From the NCBI RefSeq assembly GCF_029215985.1, contig NZ_JAEMVC010000023.1, positions 1 through 34,835 on the forward strand: 34,835 nucleotides of DNA. Reading direction: 5' to 3'. The stretch comes from Sulfurimonas sp. SAG-AH-194-C21 (lineage in GTDB: Bacteria; Campylobacterota; Campylobacteria; Campylobacterales; Sulfurimonadaceae). The translations under genes and the position numbers were made by a program. The notes beneath the pieces are model-generated. The model saw nothing but the letters and a program-made list of their open reading frames with translations, was not told where the DNA came from and did no database searches. Shown in pieces: positions 8,144 to 17,591 of this stretch; position 1 is the first letter of the stretch; each line of letters begins with the position of its first letter.

Positions 8144-8561
8144 ATTATTATTAACTATGGTATTACTGACAAGTTCACTACTAGCAAATGAAATAGTATG
8201 GGCAAAAGATTTTCAAAGTGGAATACTTGAAGCAAAAAAGCAAAACAAACCTATATTATTTGTCTTCTCCCGTCATACTTGTAGGTACTGTGTTGTATTA
8301 GAAAAGACTACATTTGCTGATAAGCAAGTAATCCAAACGTTAAATAAAGACTTTATCTCTATCGTCTCTTATAGTGATGAAGATGACTATACACCAGAAG
8401 AGTTATGGAGACCTGCTACACCAACTCTATGGTTTTTATCACCAAATGGTCATCCTATGTATCAACCACTTATGGGTGCTGTTGGAGTAGAAGGTTTTTT
8501 ACAAGCTTTAAATGTTGTCAAAAAAGAGTTTAAAAAAGTAAATTATAAAGAGAGTAAATAA
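8136..8561 (+). CDS. Periplasmic thioredoxin-like protein with CRYC active site
   Basis: A 141-residue secreted thioredoxin-fold protein. A signal peptide ends near LLANE (about residue 18). The redox motif is C49-R-Y-C52 and the cis-proline loop is ATPTLWF (P96), both correctly spaced for a thioredoxin fold. The family resembles DUF255/thioredoxin_7-type small periplasmic reductases in Campylobacterota, and could reduce thiols of exported or cytochrome c proteins; the partner is unknown. It lies between aroK (eight-base overlap) and hisD (three-base gap), so its place in an amino-acid operon is probably historical rather than functional. Confidence 0.85.
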   Translation: MYKLLLTMVLLTSSLLANEIVWAKDFQSGILEAKKQNKPILFVFSRHTCRYCVVLEKTTFADKQVIQTLNKDFISIVSYSDEDDYTPEELWRPATPTLWFLSPNGHPMYQPLMGAVGVEGFLQALNVVKKEFKKVNYKESK

Positions 8562-8564
8562 ATA

Positions 8565-9854
8565 ATGATGTTTATAAAATCAAGTGATGCAAATTTTGCT
8601 ACACATTTCGAAGAGTTACTTGGACGCGGAAAGATGGATATGGAACATGTAAGTGTTATCGTAGGAAATATCATATCAGAGATAAAAGAGAAAAAAAATT
8701 CTGCACTTAAAGAGCATATAGCTAAGTTTGATAACTGGACTCCCTCGTCTGATGAAGATTTAAAGATATCTACTGAGTCTATGAGTAAGGCCTATGACAA
8801 CTTAGAACCAAAACTAAAGTCTGCTCTGCACTTAGCATATGATAGAATTAAAGTATATCACGAGAAGCAAAAACCAAAATCATGGTTTGATACTGAAGAC
8901 AACGGCACAATACTCGGTCAAAAAGTAACTGCTGTTGATAGTGCTGGATTATATATTCCTGGTGGGAAAGCGGCATACCCCTCTTCACTTCTTATGAATG
9001 TGATTCCAGCACAGGTTGCAGGAGTTGAAAATATAGTTATCTGTACTCCAACACCTGATAACGAACCAAATGAACTCTTACTTGCCGCTTGTCACTTATG
9101 TGGAGTGGATCAAGTATATAAAGTAGGTGGTGCTTCGGCAATCGCTGCTATGGCATATGGAACGCAAAACATTCCTAAAGTAGATGTAATAACAGGACCG
9201 GGAAATATTTTTGTAGCCACTGCTAAAAAAATGGTTTTTGGTGATGTAAATATAGATATGATAGCCGGACCTAGCGAGATAGGGATTTTAGCTGATGATA
9301 GTGCAAATGCTAATCACCTAGCCATTGATTTACTCTCACAAGCTGAACATGATGAGATGGCAAGCTCTATACTTATAACTCCTTCTCAAAAATTAGCTGA
9401 TGAGGTAAAGGTAGAGTTAGAAAACTGGCTTGTTAAACTTCCTCGTGAAAAGATAGCTCGAAAATCTATTGAAGATCGTGGTGCCATTATCGTTACTGCA
9501 GATATGGATGAAGCTATTAAACTTATGAACGACATAGCTCCGGAGCATTTAGAAGTTGCAACAGCTTCACCTTTTGAGTTACTTCCATTTATTAAGCATG
9601 CAGGGGCTATTTTCTTAGGTCACAATACTCCCGAAGCAATTGGAGATTATGTGGCTGGTCCAAACCATACTCTTCCAACTGGTGGAACAGCTAAGTTTTA
9701 CTCACCATTAGGAGTAGAAAACTTTATGAAAAAGACATCAATTATATCTTTTAGTAAACAAGCTATAAATGAGATAGGTGAAGAGTGTGCTTTAATTGCA
9801 AACACCGAGGGATTGACTGCTCATGAGCAATCTGTACGTGTCAGGTTAAAATAA
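8565..9854 (+). CDS. hisD: Histidinol dehydrogenase
   Basis: Catalyses the last two oxidations of histidine synthesis, L-histidinol to L-histidine, using NAD+ and zinc. The 429 residues match the family length. Conserved parts include [50 protein letters not shown] (zinc ligands Gln and His), the catalytic pair in APEHLEV and the closing [17 protein letters not shown] region. Two ATG codons occur in tandem at the start and either may be used. It is the last gene of the aroK run, followed by a 245-base gap. Confidence 0.97.
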   Translation: MMFIKSSDANFATHFEELLGRGKMDMEHVSVIVGNIISEIKEKKNSALKEHIAKFDNWTPSSDEDLKISTESMSKAYDNLEPKLKSALHLAYDRIKVYHEKQKPKSWFDTEDNGTILGQKVTAVDSAGLYIPGGKAAYPSSLLMNVIPAQVAGVENIVICTPTPDNEPNELLLAACHLCGVDQVYKVGGASAIAAMAYGTQNIPKVDVITGPGNIFVATAKKMVFGDVNIDMIAGPSEIGILADDSANANHLAIDLLSQAEHDEMASSILITPSQKLADEVKVELENWLVKLPREKIARKSIEDRGAIIVTADMDEAIKLMNDIAPEHLEVATASPFELLPFIKHAGAIFLGHNTPEAIGDYVAGPNHTLPTGGTAKFYSPLGVENFMKKTSIISFSKQAINEIGEECALIANTEGLTAHEQSVRVRLK

Positions 9855-9864
9855 AATATACCAA

Positions 9865-9908
9865 TTATCTACAAGAATTCTTTACGCTTTCTTTACACTT
9901 GTAGATAA
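9865..9908. repeat. Inverted repeat downstream of hisD
   Basis: Perfect 11-base arms TTATCTACAAG (9865-9875) and CTTGTAGATAA (9898-9908) enclose a 22-base centre. It begins ten bases after the hisD stop. No T-run follows, so it is not a standard intrinsic terminator; it may stabilise the hisD message end or be a protein-binding site. Confidence 0.5.
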
Positions 9909-10001
9909 GCAAGATAAAACTACCCACTTCATAAAAAATAATCATAAAATTACAATAAATTTATAATTCCTTTAAGATAACTTAGATAATATATTAGCAG
10001 T

Positions 10002-10038
10002 AAAAAAGCCCTTTTTACATAATGTTAGTGGCTTTTTT
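10002..10038. terminator. Probable bidirectional intrinsic terminator or attenuator between hisD and the molybdoenzyme operon
   Basis: Arms AAAAAAGCC (10002-10010) and GGCTTTTTT (10030-10038) pair perfectly around a 19-base loop, with U-runs available on both strands. It is 147 bases after hisD and 62 bases before the next start codon. It is the best terminator-like structure in the gap. The stem has only three G-C pairs, so strength is uncertain. Confidence 0.5.
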
Positions 10039-10073
10039 AATGTAAAATAAGTCGTAGTTATAAATCTAAACTA

Positions 10074-10086
10074 GCCGTTAGACGGC
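10074..10086 (+). promoter_or_regulatory. Small hairpin just ahead of the molybdoenzyme operon ribosome-binding site
   Basis: GCCGT-TAG-ACGGC forms a perfect five-base-pair, G/C-rich stem in an AT-rich leader. It ends one base before the strong AAAGGAG ribosome-binding site (10088-10094) of the first operon gene. It could protect the 5' end of the message or keep the binding site unpaired. Function is inferred. Confidence 0.4.
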
Positions 10087-10099
10087 CAAAGGAGAATAT

Positions 10100-10738
10100 A
10101 TGCAATTAGGTTTCCTAGTTGATTTACACCTGTGTATGGGTTGTAAAGGATGTGAGATCGCATGTAAAGTGGAGAACGAAGTTCCACTTAGTACATGGAG
10201 ATTACGTGTTAAATATGTAGATGTGGGTACATTCCCAGAAACAAAGAGAACTTTTACACCTTTAAGATGTAATCACTGTGAGAATGCTCCATGTGAGAGA
10301 ATTTGTCCAGTATCTGCTCTTCATTATCTTGATAATGGAATTGTAAACATTGATAAAGAGCGTTGTATTGGTTGTGCCGGTTGTATTATGGCTTGTCCTT
10401 ATGGAGCAATCTATATAGACCCACAAACACAAACAGCTGATAAATGTACATATTGTGCGCACCGTATCGCTTCTTCAATGATGCCTGCTTGTGTTGTAGC
10501 TTGTCCTGTTGAAGCAAATATTTTTGGTGATTTAGATGATGCATCTTCAAATATTTCTAGATATATTCAAGTGAATCAGTCTAATGTTCAAGTACGTAAA
10601 CCTGAGAAGGGTACTAACCCTCATCACTATTATGTAGGTGGTGGTAATGTAAGTCTTAACCCACTTGCTTCTCATAGAGTTGATGGTCATTCACTATTTA
10701 ACAAAATCACGACACTTCCAGTAGGAGGACACCACTAA
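10100..10738 (+). CDS. Ferredoxin-like electron-transfer subunit (B subunit) of a molybdoenzyme respiratory complex
   Basis: A 212-residue iron-sulfur protein of the DmsB/PsrB/TtrB class. Sixteen cysteines form four cluster sites: C12, C15, C18, C22; C57, C60, C65, C69; C89, C92, C95, C99; C116, C119, C131, C135. This is the standard pattern for a subunit holding four [4Fe-4S] clusters that relay electrons between an NrfD-type quinone subunit and a molybdopterin subunit. There is no signal peptide, as expected for a subunit carried out by its Tat-bearing partner. The start has AAAGGAG six bases before it. The stop overlaps the next start by one base (TAATG). The same three subunits occur in polysulfide, thiosulfate, tetrathionate, arsenate and sulfite enzymes, so the symbol is left open. 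Confidence 0.93.
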   Translation: MQLGFLVDLHLCMGCKGCEIACKVENEVPLSTWRLRVKYVDVGTFPETKRTFTPLRCNHCENAPCERICPVSALHYLDNGIVNIDKERCIGCAGCIMACPYGAIYIDPQTQTADKCTYCAHRIASSMMPACVVACPVEANIFGDLDDASSNISRYIQVNQSNVQVRKPEKGTNPHHYYVGGGNVSLNPLASHRVDGHSLFNKITTLPVGGHH

Positions 10739-11640
10739 TGGCAGCACATGAGATTTTAGCAGCTACAAATGCTGTGGTAACTTTAGATGTAGCAATTCCA
10801 GGTATAGTTTGGCCTTGGTTTGTAACTATGAATATGTGGGCAAAAAGTATAGGTACTGGTGTAATTTTTATGCTTTTCATTTTAATGAGAATGCATCCAG
10901 AATCAGTAAAAAATTTAAGACTACCGACTGCAATCGCTGCATTCGTGTTTATTAATATATTTTTACTATTTACACTTGCTGATTTACACCAACCATTTAG
11001 AATGTGGCATATCTTTTTCTATCCTCATTTAACTTCGGCTATTACTATTGGGTCATTTATGGCATCAACTTTCCTAGGTCTTTTAACACTTCTAGTGTTC
11101 TTAGCATGGAAAAAGCAAGATGAGACTTATGATAAAGTATTTTTATGGGTAACTATTTTAGCTATCCCAGTTACACTTTATACAGCAGCTCTTTTAGCAC
11201 AGTGTACTGCACGTGAACTATGGCAAATGCCAGCAGAGTCAGCACAGATGATTCTTGCAGCAACTCTTTCAGGTTCAGCGTTTATGATTCTTTTAGGTGG
11301 AAGCAAATTAACTTATGAAGCGAAACAAACACTTGGTGTTGTTCTTGGATTAAGTGCATTAATGGCGTTTATAATTTATATGTCAGAGTATGTATTTGGA
11401 CCAATGAAAGCAGAAGAGATTGCATTTACTTTAGAGTATATCAAAGGTGACGGACCATATACAGTTATGTTCTGGTTAGGTCAATGGATGACTTTTATTA
11501 TACCTATGGTATTAATAGTATTAAGTAGAAGTTCAAAAAGCGAAGCTATTTTAAAATTAGCAGCGATATTAGCACTTGTGGGATTATTCATGGTTAAACA
11601 TGTATGGTTAATTATTCCACAGTTATTACCAATGAGTTAG
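10738..11640 (+). CDS. NrfD/PsrC-type quinone-interacting membrane subunit (C subunit)
   Basis: A 300-residue integral membrane protein with about eight hydrophobic helices, beginning near IVWPWFVTMNMW and ending at LVGLFMVKHVWLIIPQLL. DLHQPFRMWHIFFYPH between helices 2 and 3 is a characteristic NrfD-family periplasmic-side loop with polar residues near the quinone site. No haem-ligand pattern is evident. It would exchange electrons with the menaquinone pool for the preceding ferredoxin subunit. It shares one base with that gene and is followed after 13 bases by the catalytic gene, so the order is B-C-A, as known for the Salmonella ttrBCA genes. Confidence 0.93.
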   Translation: MAAHEILAATNAVVTLDVAIPGIVWPWFVTMNMWAKSIGTGVIFMLFILMRMHPESVKNLRLPTAIAAFVFINIFLLFTLADLHQPFRMWHIFFYPHLTSAITIGSFMASTFLGLLTLLVFLAWKKQDETYDKVFLWVTILAIPVTLYTAALLAQCTARELWQMPAESAQMILAATLSGSAFMILLGGSKLTYEAKQTLGVVLGLSALMAFIIYMSEYVFGPMKAEEIAFTLEYIKGDGPYTVMFWLGQWMTFIIPMVLIVLSRSSKSEAILKLAAILALVGLFMVKHVWLIIPQLLPMS

Positions 11641-11653
11641 GGAGAAACAATTA

Positions 11654-14600
11654 ATGTATTTACAAAGTAGAAGAACATTTTTAAAAGGCGCTGCATTTAC
11701 TGTTGCTGGTGCCGCTATTGCAAAAGGCGTATTTACTGCTGATGCAATGGCAGAGTCTATCACGGAGAGTAAGTTTACTGATACTCCGGACTCATTATCA
11801 TTTTACCCACCAATGGAAGAGTGGGCTGACTTTAAAGAGTTAGATGGAGACGACTGGAAGCGTGGTGGTATTGAGCGTAAAGGTGTAAGAAGCGAAGCAA
11901 ACCCAGATGGTATTGAAGTTAACGATTATATGATCGTTCCAACTGCATGTTCAAACTGTGAAGCATCTTGTGGTCTAACAGCTTGGATTGATAAAAAAAC
12001 TTTCACAGTTAAAAAGTATATGGGTAACCCATTGCACCCAGGTTCTCGTGGTAGAAACTGTGCAAAAGGTTATGCAACTCAAAGTCAAATGTACGATCCA
12101 GATCGTATAGCATTTCCACTTAAACGTGCTCCGGGTTCTGCTCGTGGTGAAGGTAAGTGGATTCGTACTACTTGGGACGAAGCTATGACTACTATCGGTA
12201 AAAAGATGGGAGATACTCTTGCTGTAGGTGATGAGTTATCTAAAAAGTCTGTTATGTTTCATGTTGGTCGTCCAAATGAGAATGGTTTTACTGGTAAAGT
12301 ATGGCATACTCTTGGGTCTGATGCATTCAACTCACATACAAACATCTGTTCTTCAGGTGGTCGTACACCAACTATTCAGTGGGCAAATGATGATAGATCG
12401 TCTCCGGATTGGGCTAATGCGAAGTTAATCTTCCTTAACTCATCTCATGCTGCTGATGCTGGTCACTATTTCCAACAATCTGCTTCATTTATTGCAGATG
12501 CTAGAGCAAAAGGTGCAAAACTTATAGTTATGGATCCTCGTATGTCTAACTCTGCTGGTATGGCAGACTTATGGATTGCTTCATGGCCTGGAACTGAACC
12601 ACTTATTTACTTATACTTAGCTCAAAGAATTTTGAATGAAGGTAAAGTTGATCGTGATTTCGTTAAAAAATGGATGAACTGGGAAGTATTCTTAGATAAT
12701 AAGAAATATTTAGACTTTATGGTAGAAAAAGGGTATATCTCTAAAGCTCCAACTAAAAATGATTTTGATGCATTCTTAGATACACTTCAAGAGCTTTATA
12801 CACCATATACACTTGCTCACGTAGCAAAAGAAACACGTGTTCCTGCACATAAACTAGAAGAACTTTATGATATGTTCATCTGGGCTGGAACTGCTATATC
12901 ATCATATTTCTGGCGTGCATCTGCAGCTGGTAACCGTGGTGGTTGGATGAGTGGTCGTACAGGTTTCTTACCAATAGCTCTTCGTGGTGCTATCGGTCCT
13001 GAAGGTGGAACTTTCTTCCACCACTTCCATGTTATTTCGGTAGCTGGTAAAGGTGGTAGTTCTACTGTTGGTCAAGGTAAACGCGGGGCTAATATCCCTA
13101 AAGTAGATGTTTACAATGAGCTTTCATGGCCACCAGAATGGCCTCTTTCAACATATGAAATGTCATTCTTACTTCCTCACTTACTTGCGGATACTGAGTG
13201 GCAAGACAAATGGAAGGCTAAGGGCTTAAATGTTCCTACTAAGCTGGCTGTTTGGATTCCACGTATGTACAATCCAGTTTGGATTAATCCTGATGGTTTC
13301 AGATGGATTGAAACAATCAAAGATGAGACTAAAATGGAACTTACATTTAATCTTTCTCCTACATGGAGTGAGACTAACTGGTATGTTGATTATATTCTTC
13401 CTGTTGGTCTAGCTGGTGAGCGTCACGATCAGCACTCTGAAGCTACAATGCCTGCAAGATGGACTTCTTTCCGTCAACCAGTTATGCGTGTTGCTTTAGA
13501 GAAATCTGGATGGAAACCTAAAAACCCTGCTCGTGCTACTCTTGAAGCGCACATTAAAGCGGGTCTTGGTGAAGTTTGGGAAGAGAACGAGTTCTGGTTT
13601 GATATGTGTGTTAACTACATTGATCCAACTGGTAAACTTGGTATCAAAAAAATGTGGGAATCTAAAAAGAACCCAGGTAAACCAGTTACTATTGCTGAGT
13701 GGTATGATGCTGCATTTGGTGACAACTTACCAAATCTTAAAGCAACTGCAACTTCAGATGAAAGATACAAAGATGCTGAATATCCAGTTTATGAGTACAT
13801 GAGAGATCACGGGGCTTGGTTAGAAGAGAATAAAATCTACTCTGCACAAGAACGCGAAGTGAAAGATGATGGTAAAAACTACATCGCTCATGGTCATAAA
13901 TATGACAAGCATCATGTTGAGATAGATAAACGTACAGGTGTAATGACAGCTGAACATAATGGTAAGAAAAAATCTATCGGTATTGAAATTGAAGGTAAGA
14001 AATATGAAGGTTTTGCAACTTTAGATAAAAAACTTGACTTCTTCTGTGAATGGCTTGCTGATGATTGGAAATGGCCAGAATATGCGATTCCATTCTATCC
14101 TAGAACATTAGAAGAGAAAAAGGCAATGCCAGAAATCGTTTCTCATGTTGACCATATGTATATGGATGAAAGTAAAAATGAGTATGCACTTAATACTGTA
14201 TTCCGTTTACCATATAACATCCATACTCGTTCAGGTAACTCTAAGCACCTTATGGAAATCTCACAAAATCATGACCCTATCTGGATTTCAACTCCGGATG
14301 CTAAGCGTCAAGGTTTCAAACGTGGTGATTCTATTCGTGTAAGAATTACAGATACAGTAACAGGGCTTGAGTCAGGTTATTTTGTAGCTATGGCTGTACC
14401 AACTGAGGGTGTTCTTCCAGGAACTCTTGCTTGTTCACACCATGGTGGTAGATGGAAACTTGTAAACTCTATTACTATACCAAACGGTGTAACTGATGGT
14501 AAAGTTGATTCTCAACCAGTAGAGAGAAATATGAACGATCCTAAGTTCATGGCTCACTCACCTGAAAATGTTGGTACTAAAGCGGGTCAAATCAAAATCG

Positions 14601-15049
14601 AAGATTATGATGGAACTAGTGGTATGAATAGTTTTGGTGTTCCAACTGCAGAGATGCAAATGGATGGTAAAATCGGTAAACTTAAGTATGTAGAGGGTCT
14701 TAAACCTTTTGAGACTGATAGATTTGCTGAGTATAACCGTGATACTGGAAATATTTGGTGGGATGGTCTAAGTGGTTCATGGCAAAATGCTGTGGCAGCT
14801 GCTCACCCAGATCCAATTTCTGGTATGCATTGTTGGCACCAGAAAGTTATTTTAGAGCCTGCTCAGCCAGGTGATAAGATTGGTGATATTCAAGTTAACT
14901 ATGAAAATAACTTTAAAATTTACCAAGGGTGGAGAGATCAACTTACTCGTCCTCTTGACTCTAATGACAAACTACGTCGTCCTCAGCATATTAAGCGCCC
15001 ATGGGTGCCTTTATCTGATAAAGCATACGCAGTTAATATCAAAGACTAA
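11654..15049 (+). CDS. Tat-exported molybdopterin oxidoreductase, catalytic subunit (polysulfide/tetrathionate reductase class)
   Basis: An 1131-residue member of the complex iron-sulfur molybdoenzyme family. The N-terminus is a twin-arginine signal, SRRTFLKG (5-12), followed by an Ala-rich hydrophobic stretch, so it acts in the periplasm with its partners. The proximal [4Fe-4S] site is C99, C102, C106 and C136 (Cx2Cx3Cx29C). C232 in NICSSGG lies where the molybdenum ligand is expected; a Cys ligand fits the Psr/Phs/Ttr/Arr/Soe group and argues against Ser- or Asp-ligated enzymes. The C-terminal third has the dinucleotide-binding domain pattern (MEISQNHDPIWISTPDAKRQG). It is well above the size of PsrA/PhsA (about 750-800) and nearer TtrA (about 1000). 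Codon choice is rich in GGT, CGT and CTT compared with neighbours, suggesting high expression. Substrate is not decided by sequence alone. Confidence 0.9.
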   Translation: MYLQSRRTFLKGAAFTVAGAAIAKGVFTADAMAESITESKFTDTPDSLSFYPPMEEWADFKELDGDDWKRGGIERKGVRSEANPDGIEVNDYMIVPTACSNCEASCGLTAWIDKKTFTVKKYMGNPLHPGSRGRNCAKGYATQSQMYDPDRIAFPLKRAPGSARGEGKWIRTTWDEAMTTIGKKMGDTLAVGDELSKKSVMFHVGRPNENGFTGKVWHTLGSDAFNSHTNICSSGGRTPTIQWANDDRSSPDWANAKLIFLNSSHAADAGHYFQQSASFIADARAKGAKLIVMDPRMSNSAGMADLWIASWPGTEPLIYLYLAQRILNEGKVDRDFVKKWMNWEVFLDNKKYLDFMVEKGYISKAPTKNDFDAFLDTLQELYTPYTLAHVAKETRVPAHKLEELYDMFIWAGTAISSYFWRASAAGNRGGWMSGRTGFLPIALRGAIGPEGGTFFHHFHVISVAGKGGSSTVGQGKRGANIPKVDVYNELSWPPEWPLSTYEMSFLLPHLLADTEWQDKWKAKGLNVPTKLAVWIPRMYNPVWINPDGFRWIETIKDETKMELTFNLSPTWSETNWYVDYILPVGLAGERHDQHSEATMPARWTSFRQPVMRVALEKSGWKPKNPARATLEAHIKAGLGEVWEENEFWFDMCVNYIDPTGKLGIKKMWESKKNPGKPVTIAEWYDAAFGDNLPNLKATATSDERYKDAEYPVYEYMRDHGAWLEENKIYSAQEREVKDDGKNYIAHGHKYDKHHVEIDKRTGVMTAEHNGKKKSIGIEIEGKKYEGFATLDKKLDFFCEWLADDWKWPEYAIPFYPRTLEEKKAMPEIVSHVDHMYMDESKNEYALNTVFRLPYNIHTRSGNSKHLMEISQNHDPIWISTPDAKRQGFKRGDSIRVRITDTVTGLESGYFVAMAVPTEGVLPGTLACSHHGGRWKLVNSITIPNGVTDGKVDSQPVERNMNDPKFMAHSPENVGTKAGQIKIEDYDGTSGMNSFGVPTAEMQMDGKIGKLKYVEGLKPFETDRFAEYNRDTGNIWWDGLSGSWQNAVAAAHPDPISGMHCWHQKVILEPAQPGDKIGDIQVNYENNFKIYQGWRDQLTRPLDSNDKLRRPQHIKRPWVPLSDKAYAVNIKD

Positions 15050-15065
15050 TCTCTTTGATATACCT

Positions 15066-15092
15066 TACATAGAGAGTTTATCTCTTTATGTA
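15066..15092. terminator. Hairpin at the end of the molybdoenzyme operon
   Basis: TACATAGAGAG (15066-15076) pairs with CTCTTTATGTA (15082-15092) through 11 pairs, one of them G-U in RNA, around a five-base loop. It lies 17 bases after the catalytic gene and 20 before the end of the convergent tlpA-like gene. The following sequence has only a short interrupted T-run, so it may work as a weak terminator for either strand or protect the message end. Confidence 0.5.
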
Positions 15093-15111
15093 ACTTCTTT
15101 AATATTACCTT

Positions 15112-15609
15112 CTAGAACGAAACCCATAACATTCTTATAAACAATCCAAAACTACTTGTGTAACCAACTTCGCTAAATACTAACTTCTGATTTTTATCAT
15201 AAATAAGGGTAGTAGGAAAAATATGTATATTTAATCTATCAGAGATATGATTTGAGTTATCGTTAATCACTTTATATCCTAAATCATGTGCTTGCATATA
15301 TGTATGTATGTCATAGTCAGTTCCCGAATCTACAGCGATACTAACAACTTCATAGTATTGTGCAACTCTATTAATATTGTCAGCTTCTACTTTGCATATA
15401 GGGCACCAGGTAGCCCAAATATGTACCATAAGGGGTTTATTTGTGTCTGGAGTGAAAAGAGTACTGTTTATAAGTTTTGTAGGTGTAAGGGCTAAGTCAC
15501 TTTTGTTAAGTTCTTGTGCTTTATAAAGACTGAGTCCGTTTGCAAAAATAGTAATAAAGAGAGTGAAAAAGAGGAGTTCTTTGAAGTAGTGTTTTATTTT
15601 TTGTAACAT
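15112..15609 (-). CDS. TlpA/ScsD-like membrane-anchored thiol-disulfide oxidoreductase
   Basis: A 165-residue thioredoxin-fold protein tethered to the inner membrane by a hydrophobic segment (about residues 12-28) with the active domain in the periplasm. The redox site is WATWCPIC (C69, C72), and the cis-proline is in IFPTTLIYD. The layout fits the TlpA/ResA/ScsD group, which serve cytochrome c maturation or protein disulfide repair; the extended WCPIC form is frequent in ScsD-type proteins. It follows dnaK by 50 bases on the same strand and converges on the molybdoenzyme operon. Its start codon is embedded in a 10-bp hairpin (15608-15637), described separately. C-terminal sequence ends in a hydrophobic LFIRMLWVSF. 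Confidence 0.88.
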   Translation of the reverse strand: MLQKIKHYFKELLFFTLFITIFANGLSLYKAQELNKSDLALTPTKLINSTLFTPDTNKPLMVHIWATWCPICKVEADNINRVAQYYEVVSIAVDSGTDYDIHTYMQAHDLGYKVINDNSNHISDRLNIHIFPTTLIYDKNQKLVFSEVGYTSSFGLFIRMLWVSF

Positions 15610-15637
15610 AGAGATACCTTTATAAGTGTATCTCTAT
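15608..15637 (-). promoter_or_regulatory. Perfect 10-bp hairpin covering the start codon of the tlpA-like gene
   Basis: On the coding (minus) strand ATAGAGATAC (15637-15628) and GTATCTCTAT (15617-15608) pair fully around the loop ACTTATAAAG. The first two bases of the ATG (15609-15607) are the last of the stem, and the ribosome-binding AAAGG (15621-15617) is split between loop and stem. In an mRNA coming from dnaK this would hide the start codon. As DNA it could instead be an operator beside a TACAAT -10-like sequence at 15642-15637. Confidence 0.55.
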
Positions 15638-15659
15638 ATTGTACTAAAGTAAAGTTAAA

Positions 15660-17546
15660 TTACTCAATCTCAGCGTCTATAACGTCTTCATCTTCTTTTT
15701 TCTTTTTAGCATCAGCTTCAGCCTTTTCAGGGTCTTGCTCTTTTTTGTACATCTCTTCTGCCATTTTATGAGCAGCTTCTGTAAGTACTTTTACTTTCTC
15801 TTCGATTTGCTCTTTAGTTGCAGACTCATCTTTAAGAACATCTTTAAGCTCAACTATCGCAGCTTCGATTTTTGCTTTTTCTTCTGCTTCAAGTGTATCA
15901 CCCATTTCAGTCATAGACTTTTCAGTCTGAACAATAAGTGCATCCGCTTGGTTTTTAAGGTCAACTAACTCTTTACGTTCAGTATCAGCAGCTTTATTCT
16001 CTTCTGCATCTTGAACCATTTTGTTGATTTCTTCTTCGCTAAGTCCAGATGATCCAGAGATAGTGATTGATTGTTTTTTACCCGTACCCTTGTCTTCTGA
16101 AGAAACAGTTAAAATACCATTTGCATCGATGTCAAAAGTTACTTCGATTTGAGGTACACCACGTGGTGCTGCTGGAATATCTCCAAGCTCAAAAAGACCA
16201 AGTGATTTGTTATCTTTAGCAAACTCACGTTCACCTTGACCAACAGAGATAGAAACGGCTGGTTGGTTATCTTCAGCAGTTGAGAAAACTTGAGATTTTT
16301 TAACAGGAATCGTAGTTCCCTTTTCAATAATCTTAGTCATAACGCCACCTAAAGTCTCGATACCAAGGCTTAATGGAGTAACATCAAGAAGAAGAACATC
16401 TTTAACATCTCCTCTTAAAACACCACCTTGAATAGCAGCACCTGCAGCAACAACTTCATCAGGGTTAACACCCTTGTTTAAGTCTTTACCACCGAAGTAT
16501 TTAGAAACAGCTTCTTGAGCCATTGGAACACGAGTTGATCCACCAACCATGATGATTTCTTTGATTTCGTTCATATCTAAATCAGATTCTTTCATCGCAG
16601 TATCAATATGAGAGATAGTTTCTTCAACTAAATCAGCAATCATACCCTCAAATTTAGCACGAGTAAGTTTTACAACTAAATGCTGTGGTCCAGCTTCTGT
16701 CATTGTGATAAATGGTAAGTTAATCTCAGTTTCAGTTGCAGATGAAAGTTCTTTTTTCGCGTTTTCAGCAGAATCTTTAAGACGTTGAAGTGCCATCTTG
16801 TCATTTTTAAGCTCAATACCGTGAGATGATTTAAACTCAGCATTTAAGAAATCAACGATTTTATTATCAAAATCATCTCCACCTAAAAATGCATTACCAT
16901 CAGTACTTAGAACTTCAAATGTACCATCAGAAATCTCAAGAACAGTAACATCAAATGTACCACCACCAAGGTCATAAACAAGTACATTTTCTTCAGCTTT
17001 ACTCTCTAAACCATAAGCAAGTGCAGAAGCAGTTGGCTCGTTGATAATACGAAGAACATTAAGTCCAGCGATAGTACCCGCATCTTTTGTAGCTTTACGT
17101 TGTGCATCATTGAAGTATGCAGGAACAGTAATAACAGCGTCAGTTACAGTTGAACCGATGTAAGCTTCAGCATCTTCTTTTAGTTTTGTAAGAATCTTTG
17201 CAGAAATTTCTTGTGGTGTGTAAATTTTACCAGCAACATCAACACAAGCAGCACCATCTTTATCTACTATGTTATATGTAACTTTATCGTGAGCAGCTTT
17301 TGCATTTTCTTCATTCATCATAAGACCCATAATTCTCTTAATAGAAGAGATAGTCTTTTCAGGATTTGTGATAGCTTGGCGTTTAGCTGGATCTCCAACT
17401 AGAACATCGCCCTTATCTGTAAATGCTACAACTGATGGAGTAGTATTTTTACCCTCTGCGTTTGGGATGATTTTCGCTTCACCACCCTCGTAAACTGCTA
17501 CACATGAATTTGTTGTTCCTAAATCTATTCCGATTACTTTACTCAT
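15660..17546 (-). CDS. dnaK: Chaperone DnaK (Hsp70)
   Basis: The ATP-driven Hsp70 chaperone, 628 residues. The ATPase domain opens [14 protein letters not shown] and contains [24 protein letters not shown] and [11 protein letters not shown]; the substrate-binding domain follows the [15 protein letters not shown] linker, and the helical lid ends in a K/E-rich tail closing DVIDAEIE. All are in the standard order with the standard length. It lies 134 bases downstream of grpE, and the gap contains three palindromic structures. GrpE is its nucleotide-exchange factor; no dnaJ is present in the window. Codon use is strongly biased, as expected for an abundant protein. Confidence 0.98.
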   Translation of the reverse strand: MSKVIGIDLGTTNSCVAVYEGGEAKIIPNAEGKNTTPSVVAFTDKGDVLVGDPAKRQAITNPEKTISSIKRIMGLMMNEENAKAAHDKVTYNIVDKDGAACVDVAGKIYTPQEISAKILTKLKEDAEAYIGSTVTDAVITVPAYFNDAQRKATKDAGTIAGLNVLRIINEPTASALAYGLESKAEENVLVYDLGGGTFDVTVLEISDGTFEVLSTDGNAFLGGDDFDNKIVDFLNAEFKSSHGIELKNDKMALQRLKDSAENAKKELSSATETEINLPFITMTEAGPQHLVVKLTRAKFEGMIADLVEETISHIDTAMKESDLDMNEIKEIIMVGGSTRVPMAQEAVSKYFGGKDLNKGVNPDEVVAAGAAIQGGVLRGDVKDVLLLDVTPLSLGIETLGGVMTKIIEKGTTIPVKKSQVFSTAEDNQPAVSISVGQGEREFAKDNKSLGLFELGDIPAAPRGVPQIEVTFDIDANGILTVSSEDKGTGKKQSITISGSSGLSEEEINKMVQDAEENKAADTERKELVDLKNQADALIVQTEKSMTEMGDTLEAEEKAKIEAAIVELKDVLKDESATKEQIEEKVKVLTEAAHKMAEEMYKKEQDPEKAEADAKKKKEDEDVIDAEIE

Positions 17547-17591
17547 ATTTAATTCCTTAATTTATTTATTTTAAATTTATTTGTTTAACTC

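Noticed and set aside
12228..14342. Short plus-strand frames within the molybdoenzyme catalytic gene
   Set aside because: Out-of-frame readings of a highly conserved gene, with no initiation signals.
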